Positions 28,782 to 42,600 of a stretch of DNA of 64,000 nucleotides are shown here, piece by piece. The stretch covers positions 186,001 to 250,000 of the forward strand of contig JAQSEB010000195.1 of NCBI GenBank assembly GCA_030063045.1. Direction: 5' to 3'. The position numbers and the translations under genes are program-made. Below the pieces are notes generated by a model that worked only from the letters and a program-made list of their open reading frames with translations, did no database searches and was not told the origin of the DNA. This DNA is from Pratylenchus scribneri. Lineage: Eukaryota > Nematoda > Chromadorea > Rhabditida > Pratylenchidae. The first letter of the stretch is position 1. Each line of letters starts with the position of its first letter.

Positions 28782-28967
28782 TTAATCAATTTCGAATACA
28801 ATTTTCAGCTCTGTAAGTATATTTAATATGATTTTTATTTTTTTATTGCAATAATTGAATTTTATTTTAAGGTTGAAAAACTTACCTTTCAATATAAGCC
28901 AATTCAAATTTTTACCATTCGAATAATAATTGCCCAATATCATTTCATTTATTTCATCGTCCATCAT
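28782..28967 (-). CDS. Two-exon small host gene or gene end
   Basis: From ATG 28967 the frame MMDDEINEMILGNYYSNGKN runs to a canonical donor GTAAGT at 28885. A 75-bp intron ends in TTACAG at 28811, and the second exon (28810-28782) reads ELKIVFEID to a TAA, in phase across the splice. The intron could also be read through in frame, but it is made of Phe/Ile/Asn/Lys codons, as introns here are. About 37 residues after splicing. It may be the end of a longer gene. Family unknown. Confidence 0.4.
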   Translation of the reverse strand: MMDDEINEMILGNYYSNGKNLNWLILKGKFFNLKIKFNYCNKKIKIILNILTELKIVFEID

Positions 28968-29316
28968 CCCAATTTATATAAAACTACTCTTCTCTTAAAA
29001 TATAAATACTATTAATAATTATTTTACCTATTAAATTGCTTATCATTTTAGAATTTTATTAAATTTTTTATTTTATAATAATTTGCGATAGATTTTTTTA
29101 AATTATAAATTACTATTAATATTATTATTTTTTTTTCAACTTTTATAATTGAATCTATTAGAATAGTTTAAAATGATTATAAAGTATTTTTAATATTATT
29201 GTTATATATTTCTAGCAAAATTTTTTTGTTTTAATCTTTTTTTCTTTATTTTTATAATTATAGTCACTTAGATATTGTTATATAAAATATAATAAAGAAA
29301 TTAATAATTTTTTTAA

Positions 29317-29400
29317 TCAACAATCAACATAATCATATTTTTGAGATTTGCCAGCTGGACCAGTAAAATCAGTCGTAAAGGCAGTCAAAACTGGGGTTTT
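29317..29400 (-). CDS. Possible terminal exon
   Basis: After GAATAG (29402-29401 is AG) an open frame of 27 codons reads KTPVLTAFTTDFTGPAGKSQ, then a short tail, to TGA 29319-29317. Composition is clearly protein-like. It lies on the same strand as the gene at 28782-28967 but ends in its own stop, so it may belong to a different or alternative product. Confidence 0.3.
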   Translation of the reverse strand, partial: KTPVLTAFTTDFTGPAGKSQKYDYVDC

Positions 29401-30474
29401 CTATTCATAAGAGAATTTTTTCATCTATTTTCATATTGATTCTGAATCATAGAAAATTTTTTATTATAATTATATTTTCAGGTTTTATAAAAAAACCAAT
29501 TATCATATATGATTGGCAATTTTGGTCTATAATAATATTTAGGTATAATTTAATTTTTTAAATTTCTTATAAATTCTTATTTGAATTATATATTAATATA
29601 TTGCAATTTATTTTATTTAAATTTTCATGATAAAAAATGAATTTTTTCATAAAATTATTTTTCTCAAAATTTAAGAAATTCTTTATATTGAATATTTTTA
29701 ATTTTTTTATTAACTTCATATTCAAAGATTATATCTTTTTTAATATTTAAAATAAGTATTCTAGATTTTTAGTTAATTTTTCTATCCCTATAATATTACT
29801 GATGATTTCAGCCAATAAATTTTAATTTTACTATCGGTTCAAAAGAGAACCTTTTTCTATTCACATTCTATTTCATTTTTATTTTTCGCATCATATTTTA
29901 TTTTGTTTTATTTCGATTTTAAAAATTTTTATTTTGCAATATATTTTTAATTAATATTTTATAAAATTTCAAAATAATATTCAATAAATTTCTTTAAAAA
30001 ATTCAAAAATAATTATGTGCTCAAATCAAATAAAATCAATCAAATTTTTTATTAAATACATTCAGGATCTATTCATAATCAAATTTTTAATTAAAACAAT
30101 TTTTTATATTTGCTAAATAATTGTTTGTTTTCTTAATTACATTTTATATAATTTTAGATAATAATTTTATTTTGGTGAAATATATTTTAATTTTTAATGA
30201 TAATATCGATTTTTTCTATCATTTTTTAACTTTATCATTTTTTTTGATCATTGATAATCTTCTTTTTCGATATGTTCAGCATTAAAAATTTTTTAAAAAT
30301 ATTTATTGATTCTATTTATTTGAATAATTCAGGTTATTTTTTCTTTTTAATATACAATAATAAATTTTTCTTTTAAATATTTAATTTTTATTTGCTATAT
30401 TACTTTTGAAATAGATCATAGAATTCTCTTTCATATATTAAAATATTTTTAGAATAAATAATTTTGTTAATGTA

Positions 30475-30960
30475 TTTTTTGATTTAGGAACGGTAATAGA
30501 AATTGATAGGAATTAATTTTGCTGGTTTTTTAAAATTTTTTATTTTATTTTATTAATATTTTTGGCAATAATATTTAATTCATTTGGGAACGGGGATACT
30601 ATATTTATTAATAAATTTTGCTAGTGTATGAAGATTGTTATTAATATAATATATTATGAAATTAATTTTTTCTTTTGAGATTGAGAGAATTACCATTCGC
30701 AAAAAGTCAAAATTATATACCACAAAAATATTAATAATTAATATTATTGAAATTTTTTCAAGTATTATCTTTGCTTGTGTTTTGAAGTTAATTGATTTTT
30801 TTAGAGTCATTTGATTATTTATTTATGACAATTTGATATTATTCTTCGAATAATTTAGAATATATTTCCTAAATAATATAGTAAATTTATTTATATGCCA
30901 TTTTTTAAATTCTGTTTTATTTTAATCCAATTATTTTTAAGAAATTTAAGTTTTAATTTT
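30475..30960 (+). repeat. Dispersed repeat, copy A
   Basis: About 490 bp closely matching 51221-51708 in the same orientation. Shared landmarks include GAACGGGG near 30590, TGTATGAAGATTGTTATTAAT near 30625, ACCATTCGCAAAAAGTCAAA near 30690 and TATGCCATT near 30895. The minus-strand frame 30580-30810 is open here but broken in the other copy, so the repeat may be a decayed transposon segment. Confidence 0.8.
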
Positions 30961-32167
30961 AAATATATCTACTATATTAATATATCAATAAATAATTAAA
31001 TAATATTTTTAGATTTATAATAATATATAAATTAAAATCTCTTTTATTAAATTTTTTAAATTATTTTTTTATTTATATATGTTCGTAAATTAATAAAGAT
31101 AAAAATTCAAATTCCATTTTTATGCCATTTCTTTTTTGTGCCTCTATTAATTGATTCAAATAAGGGGTGGCCTACTTCTATTCTTTTTTCAAACAATAAT
31201 TTTTATCTTCCGCTTTCTCATCACATTTTACTTATTGTTAGATAATATTCAATTATTTAAATCCATTTATTTTTTAAAATTTTTTATTTTATAAAATAAT
31301 TTTCTATTAATTTTCTTTCTTCAATGTATTAATAAAATCTTTTCTTCCACCATCAATAATGAGTTAACAAGTAATTATAAATATTATTGGCAGTGCAAAT
31401 TTTTGTAAATATTTGATTTGTATGAATTTTCTTTTAATTTAATTGATTCAAAATAAAAAACTATTTAAACTTCATCTTTATTTTTCCCCATCAAATAGGA
31501 TGTTTATTTTAATAATAAAATAAATAAAAGAATATTATGGTTTTCAATAGCTTAATTTTTATAAATTAATTTTTAAAATGTTATTATTTTTTAAATATAA
31601 AAAATTTCATCATTGAAATATAATCTTTAAATTATTCAATTTTACTTTCATTTTTATTAAATAATTATCATTAAATCAAAAATATTAATTATTAAAAATT
31701 TAGATTTCAATTTGAAAGCTTTAGAAAAGTTGTAATTTTTTAAATTCTTTTTATATTAATTTTACGCAATTTATAAATTTTAATTTATTTAATTGCATTT
31801 TTGTTAATATAAAAATTTAAAAGATTTAAAAATTTTTCCTTATTTATTTAAAGTATAAATTGTTTTCAATATTTATATATCTATTTTATTTATATCAATC
31901 AATTTTTTAAATGATAAGCAATAGGCTCCCAACAACTTTTACATGTATATATTTATTAGCAACAATTTCTACTAGCCTCTGTTCATTTTCAATTATTAAT
32001 TAATATTGAATAATGTTTCGGTATTAATAATTTCTGCTATATTATCAAATTTATCTTTATTAATTTTTAATAATCTGAATTTTTAAATCATTTTGTTTTA
32101 TTTTTTATAATTCGTTATATTTTTTCTATATATTTTTTTAATATTTTTGATCAAAAATGTTTTTAAA

Positions 32168-32859
32168 ATGTTGAATGCAAGCATTGAATTTCTGTTAATA
32201 ATTTATCCTTTGACGCCGACGGGGAAAGGCAAACCATCAGAAAGGAAACCGTATTTCGATCTTCTCGATCTTCACATGGCTGGGGATGTGAGAATCGAAG
32301 GGGTGACCAAAATGGATTTGGAATTGGGTGTCTTAAAAATGAATTATCTAAAATTTACTGTAAAATTTAGGAGTGGAACGATCAGCGGATATCCCCAATC
32401 CATCGGGGGATATCCTCAATCCATCAACGGCGGATAGTCAATCTTCGTCCTCCACATCCCTCTATCCCTCACTTCCATCCCCGGCAGGACCTCTCTATCC
32501 AATTTTGGAATCGATCAAATCAATCGAAATCCTTCCTTCGCGGGCAGCAACTTCTTCTTCTCTTTCACTTCACGAAATGAAATCCGCCAAAGCCGAAATT
32601 TCAGCTAAAAAGCGCAAATTGGAAGAAAATATCGAGGTGATTACGGGTGGTAATGGTACTGCCCATAAGGGAATTTGCAAATAACAGTGAATTTTTCTTT
32701 GAAAAATTTTCTAAATTAATATAATAGGCTTTGGAGAAGGAAATTGCCAAATTGGATAAAGAAATGGCCAAGCTGGATTTGGAAATTGAAGTCCTTGGAA
32801 TGAAGAAGGAGCAATATAAAATTCGCAGCAATGTCGGATTTTATGGTGAAGGATTGTAA
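32168..32859 (+). CDS. Three-exon coiled-coil host gene, family unknown
   Basis: Exons 32168-32327, 32371-32636 and 32728-32859 join in phase across introns of 43 bp (GTGTCT...TTTAG) and 91 bp (GTGATT...ATAATAG), giving 185 residues. Exon 1 contains TPTGKGKPSERKPYFDLLDL and GVTKMDLELG, which resembles the end of a small DNA-binding-type fold, but I cannot name it. Exon 2 is Ser/Pro-rich (ADIPNPSGD, SLYPSLPSPAGP). Its end and exon 3 form one continuous coiled coil (KRKLEENIE, then LEKEIAKLDKEMAKLDLEIE), which supports the second splice. The protein ends GFYGEGL. The start is uncertain: an upstream exon in the AT-rich DNA is possible. The exons are much less AT-rich than their surroundings. Confidence 0.7.
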
Positions 32860-33514
32860 AAATTCTCCTTGAATGAATTTTCAATTGATTAATTTTATTT
32901 AATCTCAAAATTTCTTGTCATTTATTTTGACAAAAATGAACACTTTCATCTTCTTCTATTCTTAAAATTATGTCATTTAATTTGACTCAAAATAATTTGA
33001 ATAATCATTAAAAATGTCTTGATAAATTTTTTATCACTTTGGAAAAGTGAAAATATAATTACTTTTAATTATTTTTTTTAAATTTTACCTTCATTATATA
33101 ATTAATTTTCTCCCCAAACCATGCTCAATAGCAAGCATATTATAAACGATCAAATATAATTTTAAAATAACGAAAACAATATTTAATCAAAAATTCTGAA
33201 ATTTATTTTGACCAAAAAATTTTTTATTTTCGTTTAAAATTCATTGGAAAATATTTTTATCTTTTCCTTTCATAAAAAGTAATAATTAATATTTAAAATT
33301 ATTATATTAATTTTTATTTTAATTTTTAATCTAATTTTATGGTTCTTTGTTATTGCCATTTAGGTAAAGCTTTTCTATGTATTCTTTTCAAATCCAAAGA
33401 TGCATTATTCGTTAATATAATTGAATTGTTTGAAAAGAATATTTAAAATTCTTCATAAATGAAAGAAAAAAGAAATTTTTTTATTTGTTGCTACAGTTTG
33501 ACCTGGGCCGTGGC

Positions 33515-33625
33515 CTAACGATAAGCTTTCTCTGCCACTACTTGTTGTTTCAAAGCCAGGGCTATTTGTTTTGTATTGGCATTGACGGCTAAGAAGGACG
33601 AGGATGATTGTCCGCTGTTCTCCAT
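33515..33625 (-). CDS. Short exon-like frame, convergent with the coiled-coil gene
   Basis: ATG 33625 opens 36 codons with MENSGQSSSSFLAVNANTKQ and LKQQVVAEKAY to TAG 33517-33515. A possible donor GTTAGG overlaps the last codon. The stretch 33490-33660 is clearly less AT-rich than its surroundings. It could be a gene end or a fragment. No homology recognised. Confidence 0.3.
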   Translation of the reverse strand: MENSGQSSSSFLAVNANTKQIALALKQQVVAEKAYR

Positions 33626-33641
33626 GTGACTTGTGGGGCAA

Positions 33642-36600
33642 ATGGTCTCAATCCATAAATAATATTTTTTAATAATTAATTTTTTGGATAAGATATAAAT
33701 ACAAATCATCTAAAATTAAAAATATTTTATATATATTTTAAAATTTTATAATTTTATTATTTTACCAAAAATTAATTATAAAAATATTAAGTAAAATTTG
33801 AAGTCATCATAGTTTTTGCTATTGCTATTGGCTTTATTTTATTATAAATAATTTTTAATTTACAATCTAAGATTTTATTTTATAAGATTTGGCAATAAAA
33901 TAAAAGTAAAATAAATATATTTGCAATTTAATTTTATAATTGCAAAATTATTATGCAAACAATTCATTTTTAATACTTTTAAATTATTTTTTTCTCAACA
34001 TAAGGAAATTCATATGTTTTCCCATCGATTGATTATTACGATTAAATTAATTCTTTATTTCACTATTTAAAATTATAAATATTTAAATATAATTCTTATG
34101 CTTATTTATTATCATTTTATAAAATATTTCTTTTAATTTTGCTTCGATTTGCGTAAATTATCGATATGATTATGAAAACATATGGCATGACAAATTTCAT
34201 GTTCTAGAACAACAAATTTATAAGCTAACTCAGGCTAAATAAGCAATAAATTAGAAAGAAAAATTATTTAATACTAAAATATATTATTTTCAAATCTTAT
34301 TCTATTTTCCATTATTAATATCTTTATATTTTATTTTTGTTTATTAATGAATAATATATTTAATATTTTCAATTCAAATCAGATTTTTATTTTTTTTATT
34401 TTTAAATCAATCATATTTTCCTTTAAAAAATATTTTTTTTATTATTTTTATTATTTCTACGGAATTATTTTTATTTATTTGTAAATTAAATAATACTTCA
34501 TCAATTTTGTCAATTTGATGATCGAAAGTTATTAAAGAAAAATTGTCATAGAAATTAAAAATTAAAGAATTAATTAAATAAATTCAATTATCCTCTAAAG
34601 CTATTTTAGTTAAAGAACTATTTTTAAAAATATTTTAATATAGAAATTATTTAAATATACTTTCGCCATTCCAAATTGCAATTATTCTTAATCATTTGTT
34701 AATAATCTGAATATTTATAAAAAATCAATAAAAAATATTTTTAAACGGTTTTATGTTTTAAGTAACGGTTTTATGTTTTAAGTTAAATTTATCGATTGAT
34801 ATTTTTTTATATATAAAATTTATTTTTTCAAAATTTGTAATCGATTAATTTGATTTAATATATGTCATTTAGAATAGAATGGTCTTTTATATCAATTTGA
34901 ATTATCCACTTAAATTTAATTTTTTTTTATTCATTTCGTATATATATTTTTTTACTTCAATAGAATTAGAGAGTTTTTCCCTTTATTTTAGATTAAAAAT
35001 TCTTAAAATGAAAAAATTAAAGATTAAAAAATTATTTCACTTTATAAATTTACAATTTCTTAAAAATTTTTTTATAAATATTCTATAAATCATTACTTTT
35101 GGATTACACTGATAATGATTAAATTCTTTATTTAATTTTAATGCTATTTTTCTAGCATTTTTATCTCTGATATAAATTATTATTTAAGTATTATAATATT
35201 TTTGATATTTTCATATTCTTATTTTATGAGAATTAATCATTTAAATTTTTTTCATTATAGTATTTTCTATATTCATTAATCAACTATTTCAATTAGAATA
35301 ATTGTTTTTTAAGTTGATATCATTTTTCATTATTATCTCACAATTCTCAAAAAAATTATTATTTATTTTAATTAGTTTTAAATTTTTTTATCATCTTCAA
35401 ATACCATTTTTTTCATTTTGCCTATTTCCAATAATTATTATTTAATTTTACTTTTTATTATTTCTAAAAAATTTATTAAAATAATTATTTCTTTAAAGAT
35501 TAAGCTTTTAAATTTTTATTAAATATTTAGACGATTATTTTAATATTTTAAAAAATTGAAGTCATGAAAATACGAATAAGATTATTGTTATGTAATTCTT
35601 TATTATCAAATCAAAATTTTAGGAATTTATTTTGACTTTGATAATGGAATGTTCATTGATTGATTCAAGACACAATGGAAAGAAACTAAACAATACTAAT
35701 TGTCTCCCTGGATTCCGATAATATTCAATCACTGAAAATTCATTTAAATTGTCTGAATACTTAATTGAAAATTAACCTTTGTAAGCGATTCAGTTTCATT
35801 ACTGCAGAGGACCCACAAAATTTCTATTTAAATATATAAAATTAATTTTCATTTTTGACTTAAAATTCTTTTAAAATCGATTCAGGCAATTTTATTTAAA
35901 TCGATGATATGTCGAGAAAATCTCTTTAAAAATTAATAATTATTATTAAATAATTAAATTAATGCAATTTTTAAAAAAAATAATTTAAAAATTTTTTATT
36001 AAAATATATTCTATCAATTTTTATTATTTTTTTAAATATTTTTTTATTGTATATATTTTCAGAAATATCTATTCTAAAGGAATTTATATTTGGTATTATA
36101 TCTAATATCATTAACATCTAAATAATTTAAATTTACAATTAAATTGAATAATAATTATTTAATTACATTTATTATTTTTTTTCCGTTTTACCATAGATTG
36201 ATTAATCATTTAGAAATTTGCACAAATTTTTTTTGAAGATGTGAATTTTTCTGTTTTGTGTTTAGCGATGAAATATGATTTTGTTTTTGAATCGGGTAAG
36301 CATATTTTTTTTTTAAATTTTTATGTTGATTCCATTATCTTTTTATTAAATTACTAAATTTCTTTTCTTTTAATTTAAATTCCATAAAATTTTTTTTAAT
36401 TAAGGAAATAAATAAAATTTAATAATTTCTCAAAAAAATAATGTTACAATCCATGAGCATTGAATAGTTATAGTATAATAATCAAATTTAAAAATGTATA
36501 ATAAAAAGAATCGAATTTTATTTAATTAAAAATAACATAATTATAAATAAAAATTTGTTATATTAAATAAAAATAAATTTTTTTGACTAACACAAATTTT

Positions 36601-39600
36601 TTATATTTAATTCCAGCAATAAAAGACCACATATAATAGTGATTTCTTTGAATATTGTAGAAAATTCGCATAACATTATACAATTATTTTCCTTTTGTTA
36701 AATTTTTTATGTTTGCCTTAATAAAAAATAATAATTTGATCATCAAGATATAAACTATATTTTTCTTCTCAGAGAATAAAAATAATTTTTCCAAGGGATT
36801 TAATAATTGTTATTTTGTTTATAATAATTTTTTAAAAATATTTAAAAATAAAAAGATTTTTAAATTTCATTATTTTTTATACATAAATCAAAAAAATCTT
36901 TTTTTTAATTTATAAACATATTTATAAATATATTTATAATAATTTTCCAAAATTTTTGATTTTACAATTACAATCAAATTTTTGAATATTTAATTGATAT
37001 ACGCTTTTATTATAATTTTACAATAGACCAATCTTCAATATTTTTCAGGTATAATTAATTATTTTCTCTTGAAAAATAATTTTGAAATTTTTAATTAAAG
37101 AATTTATTTAACAAATTTTTATAAATATTATACTGTAAATAAAATTAATATTTGAATATATTATATTTCATGGAAATTTCCAAATTATTTTGCAATTTGG
37201 CAACGAATTACTTCAATCAAAATAAATTTTAAAATAACTGTAAATTTAAAATTTCACATTCTTCTTCCATAACTGTATATTTTCCAAATATATATTTCGA
37301 GCATTAATATTTTGTAAATAAAAAATATTTTTCAGCTCCATTTTTCTCATAATTCTATTTTTAGCCCTTCATTCCTTCAATTTGACACTGCAATTATGCC
37401 ACAGACCAATTTAATTATGATAAAATTAATTTTAATTTATATTTAAATTTTGTAATAATTATATTCTTTATGCATAGATCTGAATTATAACCAAAATATT
37501 AGGTAAATGGACGCAACTAAATTTTATTCATTTTTCTAATCTTTAAGATATTTGCTAAAATTTTTGCTTTAATTAAATTTATATTTTCACTAAAAGTTAC
37601 TAAACTTTCCAATTTAATCAAAAATAATTTTAATCTGTTCATTTAATTGTTCTTGTAATATGGCCTTCTCTATTAATAAGAATTGCATATTTAATCAAGA
37701 TTGTCATGAAAAAAAATATTATTTTTAATTTTAATAAAATTTGAAAAAATTAAATCCGTAAGTAAGATCCAATGTTATCTGCTTCTTATATCTAAAATCA
37801 ATTTTTATAAATGTATGTTTTTACATTTCTCTACAAAATCATTTTATAATATTTTTTATAATATAAAATTAAATATCGATATTGATCATAAAAATTAAAC
37901 TATTAATAATTTCCATCAATTAATATAAAATAAATTCTTTAATAAACAAATATTAATATTAAGAAATTTTTCCTTAATGGAATTAAATAAAAAATTTTAT
38001 TTTTCTAAGCATAGAAGAAGATTGCACAATTTAATCCAAAATTCATGAGGAAAATTATGACTAGCAAAATGTGGAAGGCAAATGAAATATAAAAATTATT
38101 TCTGAAGAAATATTTATTTGATAATATTTCTTTAAAAATTTCCATAAAATTTTTGAAATATATATCTAAATCTTTTTTAATTCTAGGTGTCTCCTTTAAA
38201 ATAAAAATATATTTATAGGATTTTCAAACATGACAATAATTATCTCAATAACAATTGGAATATTTGAAAAATTTTTAATATTTTTTGCTTGTTGATAGGA
38301 TATGAGCTGGATAAAATTGAGTTATTTACAATAATTTAAGTTGAAAATGATCTATTTTAATTTATTGATAGTTCTTTTAATAGCAAAAAGATCATTTTAA
38401 AAGTCTTAATATAATTTAAATTTTATCTGTTATTTTATTTTGGATCAATATTTTCATAAACAATTTAATCTCAATTATATTTATTTTTGCATTTATATTT
38501 TAATTTATTTTGGCAATTTTTTATTAAATTTTGCAATGATATATTTACATATATTTTATATTTTAATCAAATCGCGTTTATATTTTTATTTGAATTTATT
38601 TATTTATTAATATAAAAATTTATTTTGATTTATAAAAATATTTAAAACTTATATCTAAATATTTTCATTAATGTAAAATATATTTTCGTTTTATATAGTA
38701 AATTATTATTTTATATCAATGCTGTCTTGGCGCGATCTTTAAAGTCTGTCGAAAAGCGAAAATGTTCGATCGCCAAATGCTGTATTTCCAAAAAATGGGA
38801 ATTGCAAATTTGCCTAACTCAAATTATTCAATTTTCATTTCGTCTTATTAATATTAAAATATTTTAATTTTCACTCGTTTAAAATAAATTTAAATATCAA
38901 TGTTTATATTTTTTATTAATAATATTATATTTGATCTTCTTTAAACATATAATCTTGCAATATAATATTGATTTATTATAAATATTATTAATCGAATAAA
39001 TTTTAAATTTATTTTTGAATTAATTTTAGATCAATACAATATCATTGTATTCATTTTTAATTAAAATTTATTTATTGATTTTCTAAATTATTTTACAAAA
39101 TAAAACTATTGTTTTATTTTATTATTCTAGCTTTTCGACATATTTATAATAAATTTTTTCAATTATTTTAGAGGATTAAATAATTATTTATAAGACAAAT
39201 TTTATATATAATATTTTCTTTAATTTTTTAAGTTAAATAATATTATAATATAAATGTAAAAATTTAATATTATTTTTGAATAAAAATTGAAAATTTTCGC
39301 GTGATATTACTTTAAATTAATTTTTTACTTCATTTTAAAATTTATATTAATTTATAAATTTTTTTTATTTTTATTTCTTTTATTAAACGCATCACAAATT
39401 ATCCTAAAAATTTCAAGAACTTAATAATTTTCATAATTATTACATATTTTAATATTTTTTTATTTTCAATTCTGTTTTTAAAATTTTATTTTAGTCAATT
39501 ATTTTGTAATAGTCGGATAATTAATTTTAAAAGTAAATTATGATATACATTATATAAGATAAAATACCTAATAATTTTAGACTTATTTTTTTTAATTTTA

Positions 39601-42600
39601 TAAATTATTTTAATTTTTTATATTCAAATATTTCTGTTAATTAACGAATAAAATTATTTATATTTTTTTAATTATTTCAATGCATTATTTAAAATAAGAT
39701 TTTTTTAATATTTTTAATTTGAATACTGTTTAATTACAATTATATTGAAAGCTTTAATTAACATGTTTTTATCTTTATTTATGAATTATTCGAAACTGAT
39801 TTTAATATTATTTAATTTTCCTATTAGTAATCATTTTTAGATTTCAGTAATTCAATATCATAGCAAGTTCATTATGTTGTAAGAATTTTTATATTATTAT
39901 TAATTTTGAATATTTTTCAATCAATTAAATATTTTTTATTCAAAATATTTAAATTTCTTTTATTTTGATAATAGGGAATTTTAAATTGAAAATAATTATA
40001 ATTTGTCAGTATATTATTTTTTGATATGATTATAATTATTATTTAATTATTTCGAGGCAATTAATTTATTGTTTCCTGCCAGAAGACGAATAATAAATTC
40101 AATTTAATTATTCGATTTTAATAAGCACGAGATATGAATTTTTTTGCATATTGAGATTTATTCAGATTTCATGATAAAAAAAATGTTTTATAGGATATAA
40201 GAATAAAAATCTTCCGGGTTTTTAAATAAAATATTTATTTTCTTAGTATATAATTTGAAATAATATTACCAAATCAAGTTTTATAAATTATTTTCAAATT
40301 TTATTAAAATATATTTTTATTCATTTGTTTTATCTAATACATTCCCATATTTCTAATTCTTCTTCGTTTCTACGGCAAATATCATAAAAATCGAAATATA
40401 ATATTGTGAGAATAGTATTTCCCTTCTCGAGATATCTAAATTTATTATCATATTTTAAATTATATTTTAAATAAAAATTATATTTTTTATTATAACAATG
40501 GAAATCAACTGTTCATTTTTTTAAATTTTTTCAGTACATTATATACATGAGTACCAAATACTTGTATTTTAAAATTATTTTAATATTATTTTTATTTTTA
40601 AATATTTTCTATTTTTGAAAGTTTTTTCTATTATTGAATTTTTATATATAATTCAAATTATTTTTCTTTTAAAAAATAAATTAACTCTGGGGAAGCCATA
40701 AATTTAATAAAATAATTAAATTTTATAATGCTTAAAATTCTCTATATATGAATATTGACGAACCAAAATGCTTCATCTATCACCATATATTTTTGGCAAC
40801 AATTGTTAGCAGTTTCCAAAATTTAATTAAAAAATTTTAAATTATAATTTATTTAGCTTTTTTTTGGTGTCATCATTAGATCAGAATTTCTCACTATTAC
40901 ACTTTATTTTCTTTCGGATCAGGAGTAGTCCAAATTTCTCTTATATCTCCTGTGAGATGCACTGCTCAATTTGCTTTGCCGTTATTTAATCTATTCTTTA
41001 AAAATCAATAAATGAATTATCAGTATGTCTCAATATAATTTTAATTTAAATAAATTTAAATTTAATATTAATCCTCATCGTCAATATCAATATAAAATCA
41101 ATTTTATCGATTCAATGATAAACTTTCATTTTGTTTTTAATTTTGATTGACTTTTATTTTTAAAATTTTATTTTAAATTTTAGACTAAAATCTTTAAATT
41201 AATTTTCTAAATGCATTTCATTATAAAACTAGAAATGTTCTATTTTGAAAATAAAATTATATTATTCGATTAATTATCAGTTAAAATATATTGATCACTT
41301 TTAAAAATATCTATGCAATTGTATTTTTTCAAGATCATATCATGAAATTATTCTAGATAAAATGTTAAAAAAATATATTGATTTATAAATATCTTAAAAA
41401 TATTATTAAGTATTTTATCGTTTTAGAATTTCATCTTTCTGATAAAAGTATATACAATAATAAGAAAATTGTATTTTAATTAATTTTTCAATAATTTAAA
41501 TAAATTATTATTATTTTTTAAATTGAGATTTTAATTAATCCTTCAATTAATGTTTTTGACTTAACAAAAAAAAATTTGTATCTTGGCAATGATTTTCTCG
41601 GGTTTGTGTTCGAATGTTGGCGGAATTGGCATTAAACCAATTATTGTAGGCATTTATTCGTTTCTATGGCATTTTTTCTTCCTCTTTGGCCATTGATACT
41701 TCATCGCCATTTGTACAATATCCTATTTTTCTGAAATAATAAATTTAATATTAATATTATTTTAAAAATTTTTAATTATTTAATTGAATATTTATTTGTT
41801 AAAATTTTAATTTTAAATATTTTTTGATTTATCGTGAAATATATTGCCCGATGAAGACTTTTTCCAAAATAAATTCCTATGAAATTATATATCTTGAAAT
41901 TTTACTATTTTTATTTTATATTTATTATTTTAAATTCTATATTAATAAAACATAAAAATTAGAGATTTTAATTTCATATAGTTTCAATATTATTTTTGGT
42001 ATCAATAATGTAGAATATCGTTTCAATTTTCCCAATTTAGAAGCATTTTTATTTTTCCAATTCTAAATTTACTATAATTAATTTATATGCAATTTTGAAG
42101 CAAATGATTCGATTTATATTTAATTTTTTTAATTTTCTAATTAATTTAGAACAGATATCAAATTAATATTCTCTTAATCGATGCAATCCTTAAATTTCTA
42201 AATTTTATTTCAATTTTTTTAAATAAATTTTAATGAATTTTTTCAATAGTTAATAAAATTAATTTTTAAATTAAAAATCTTTCATATGTTTTTTTATAAC
42301 AAAATATCTTCACTTATAGATAAAATTTTAATGCATTGCAACTTAAATTATTTAACTAAAAATATACATATTGTTTTTAAAAGAGATTTATTTTTATAAT
42401 AATTATATTAAAATCTGATATAATTTTTTTAATAATTAATTACATTTATTTTTTTCATCTTTTTAATTTATTATAACATTTCTTTTCTTTTATTGATTAG
42501 AATAATTTTTGATAATTTTATTTATTTTCAATTTATTTTAATAGGCATTTTCTAATAATTCGCCGATAAAATTTGGCAATATCGTTCAGGTTCCAGCTAT

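Noticed and set aside
41580..41735. Minus-strand coding-like island (GYCTNGDEVSMAKEEEK, then INAYNNWFNANSANIRT)
   Set aside because: In-frame stop between the two parts and no consistent splice model; left as unassigned.
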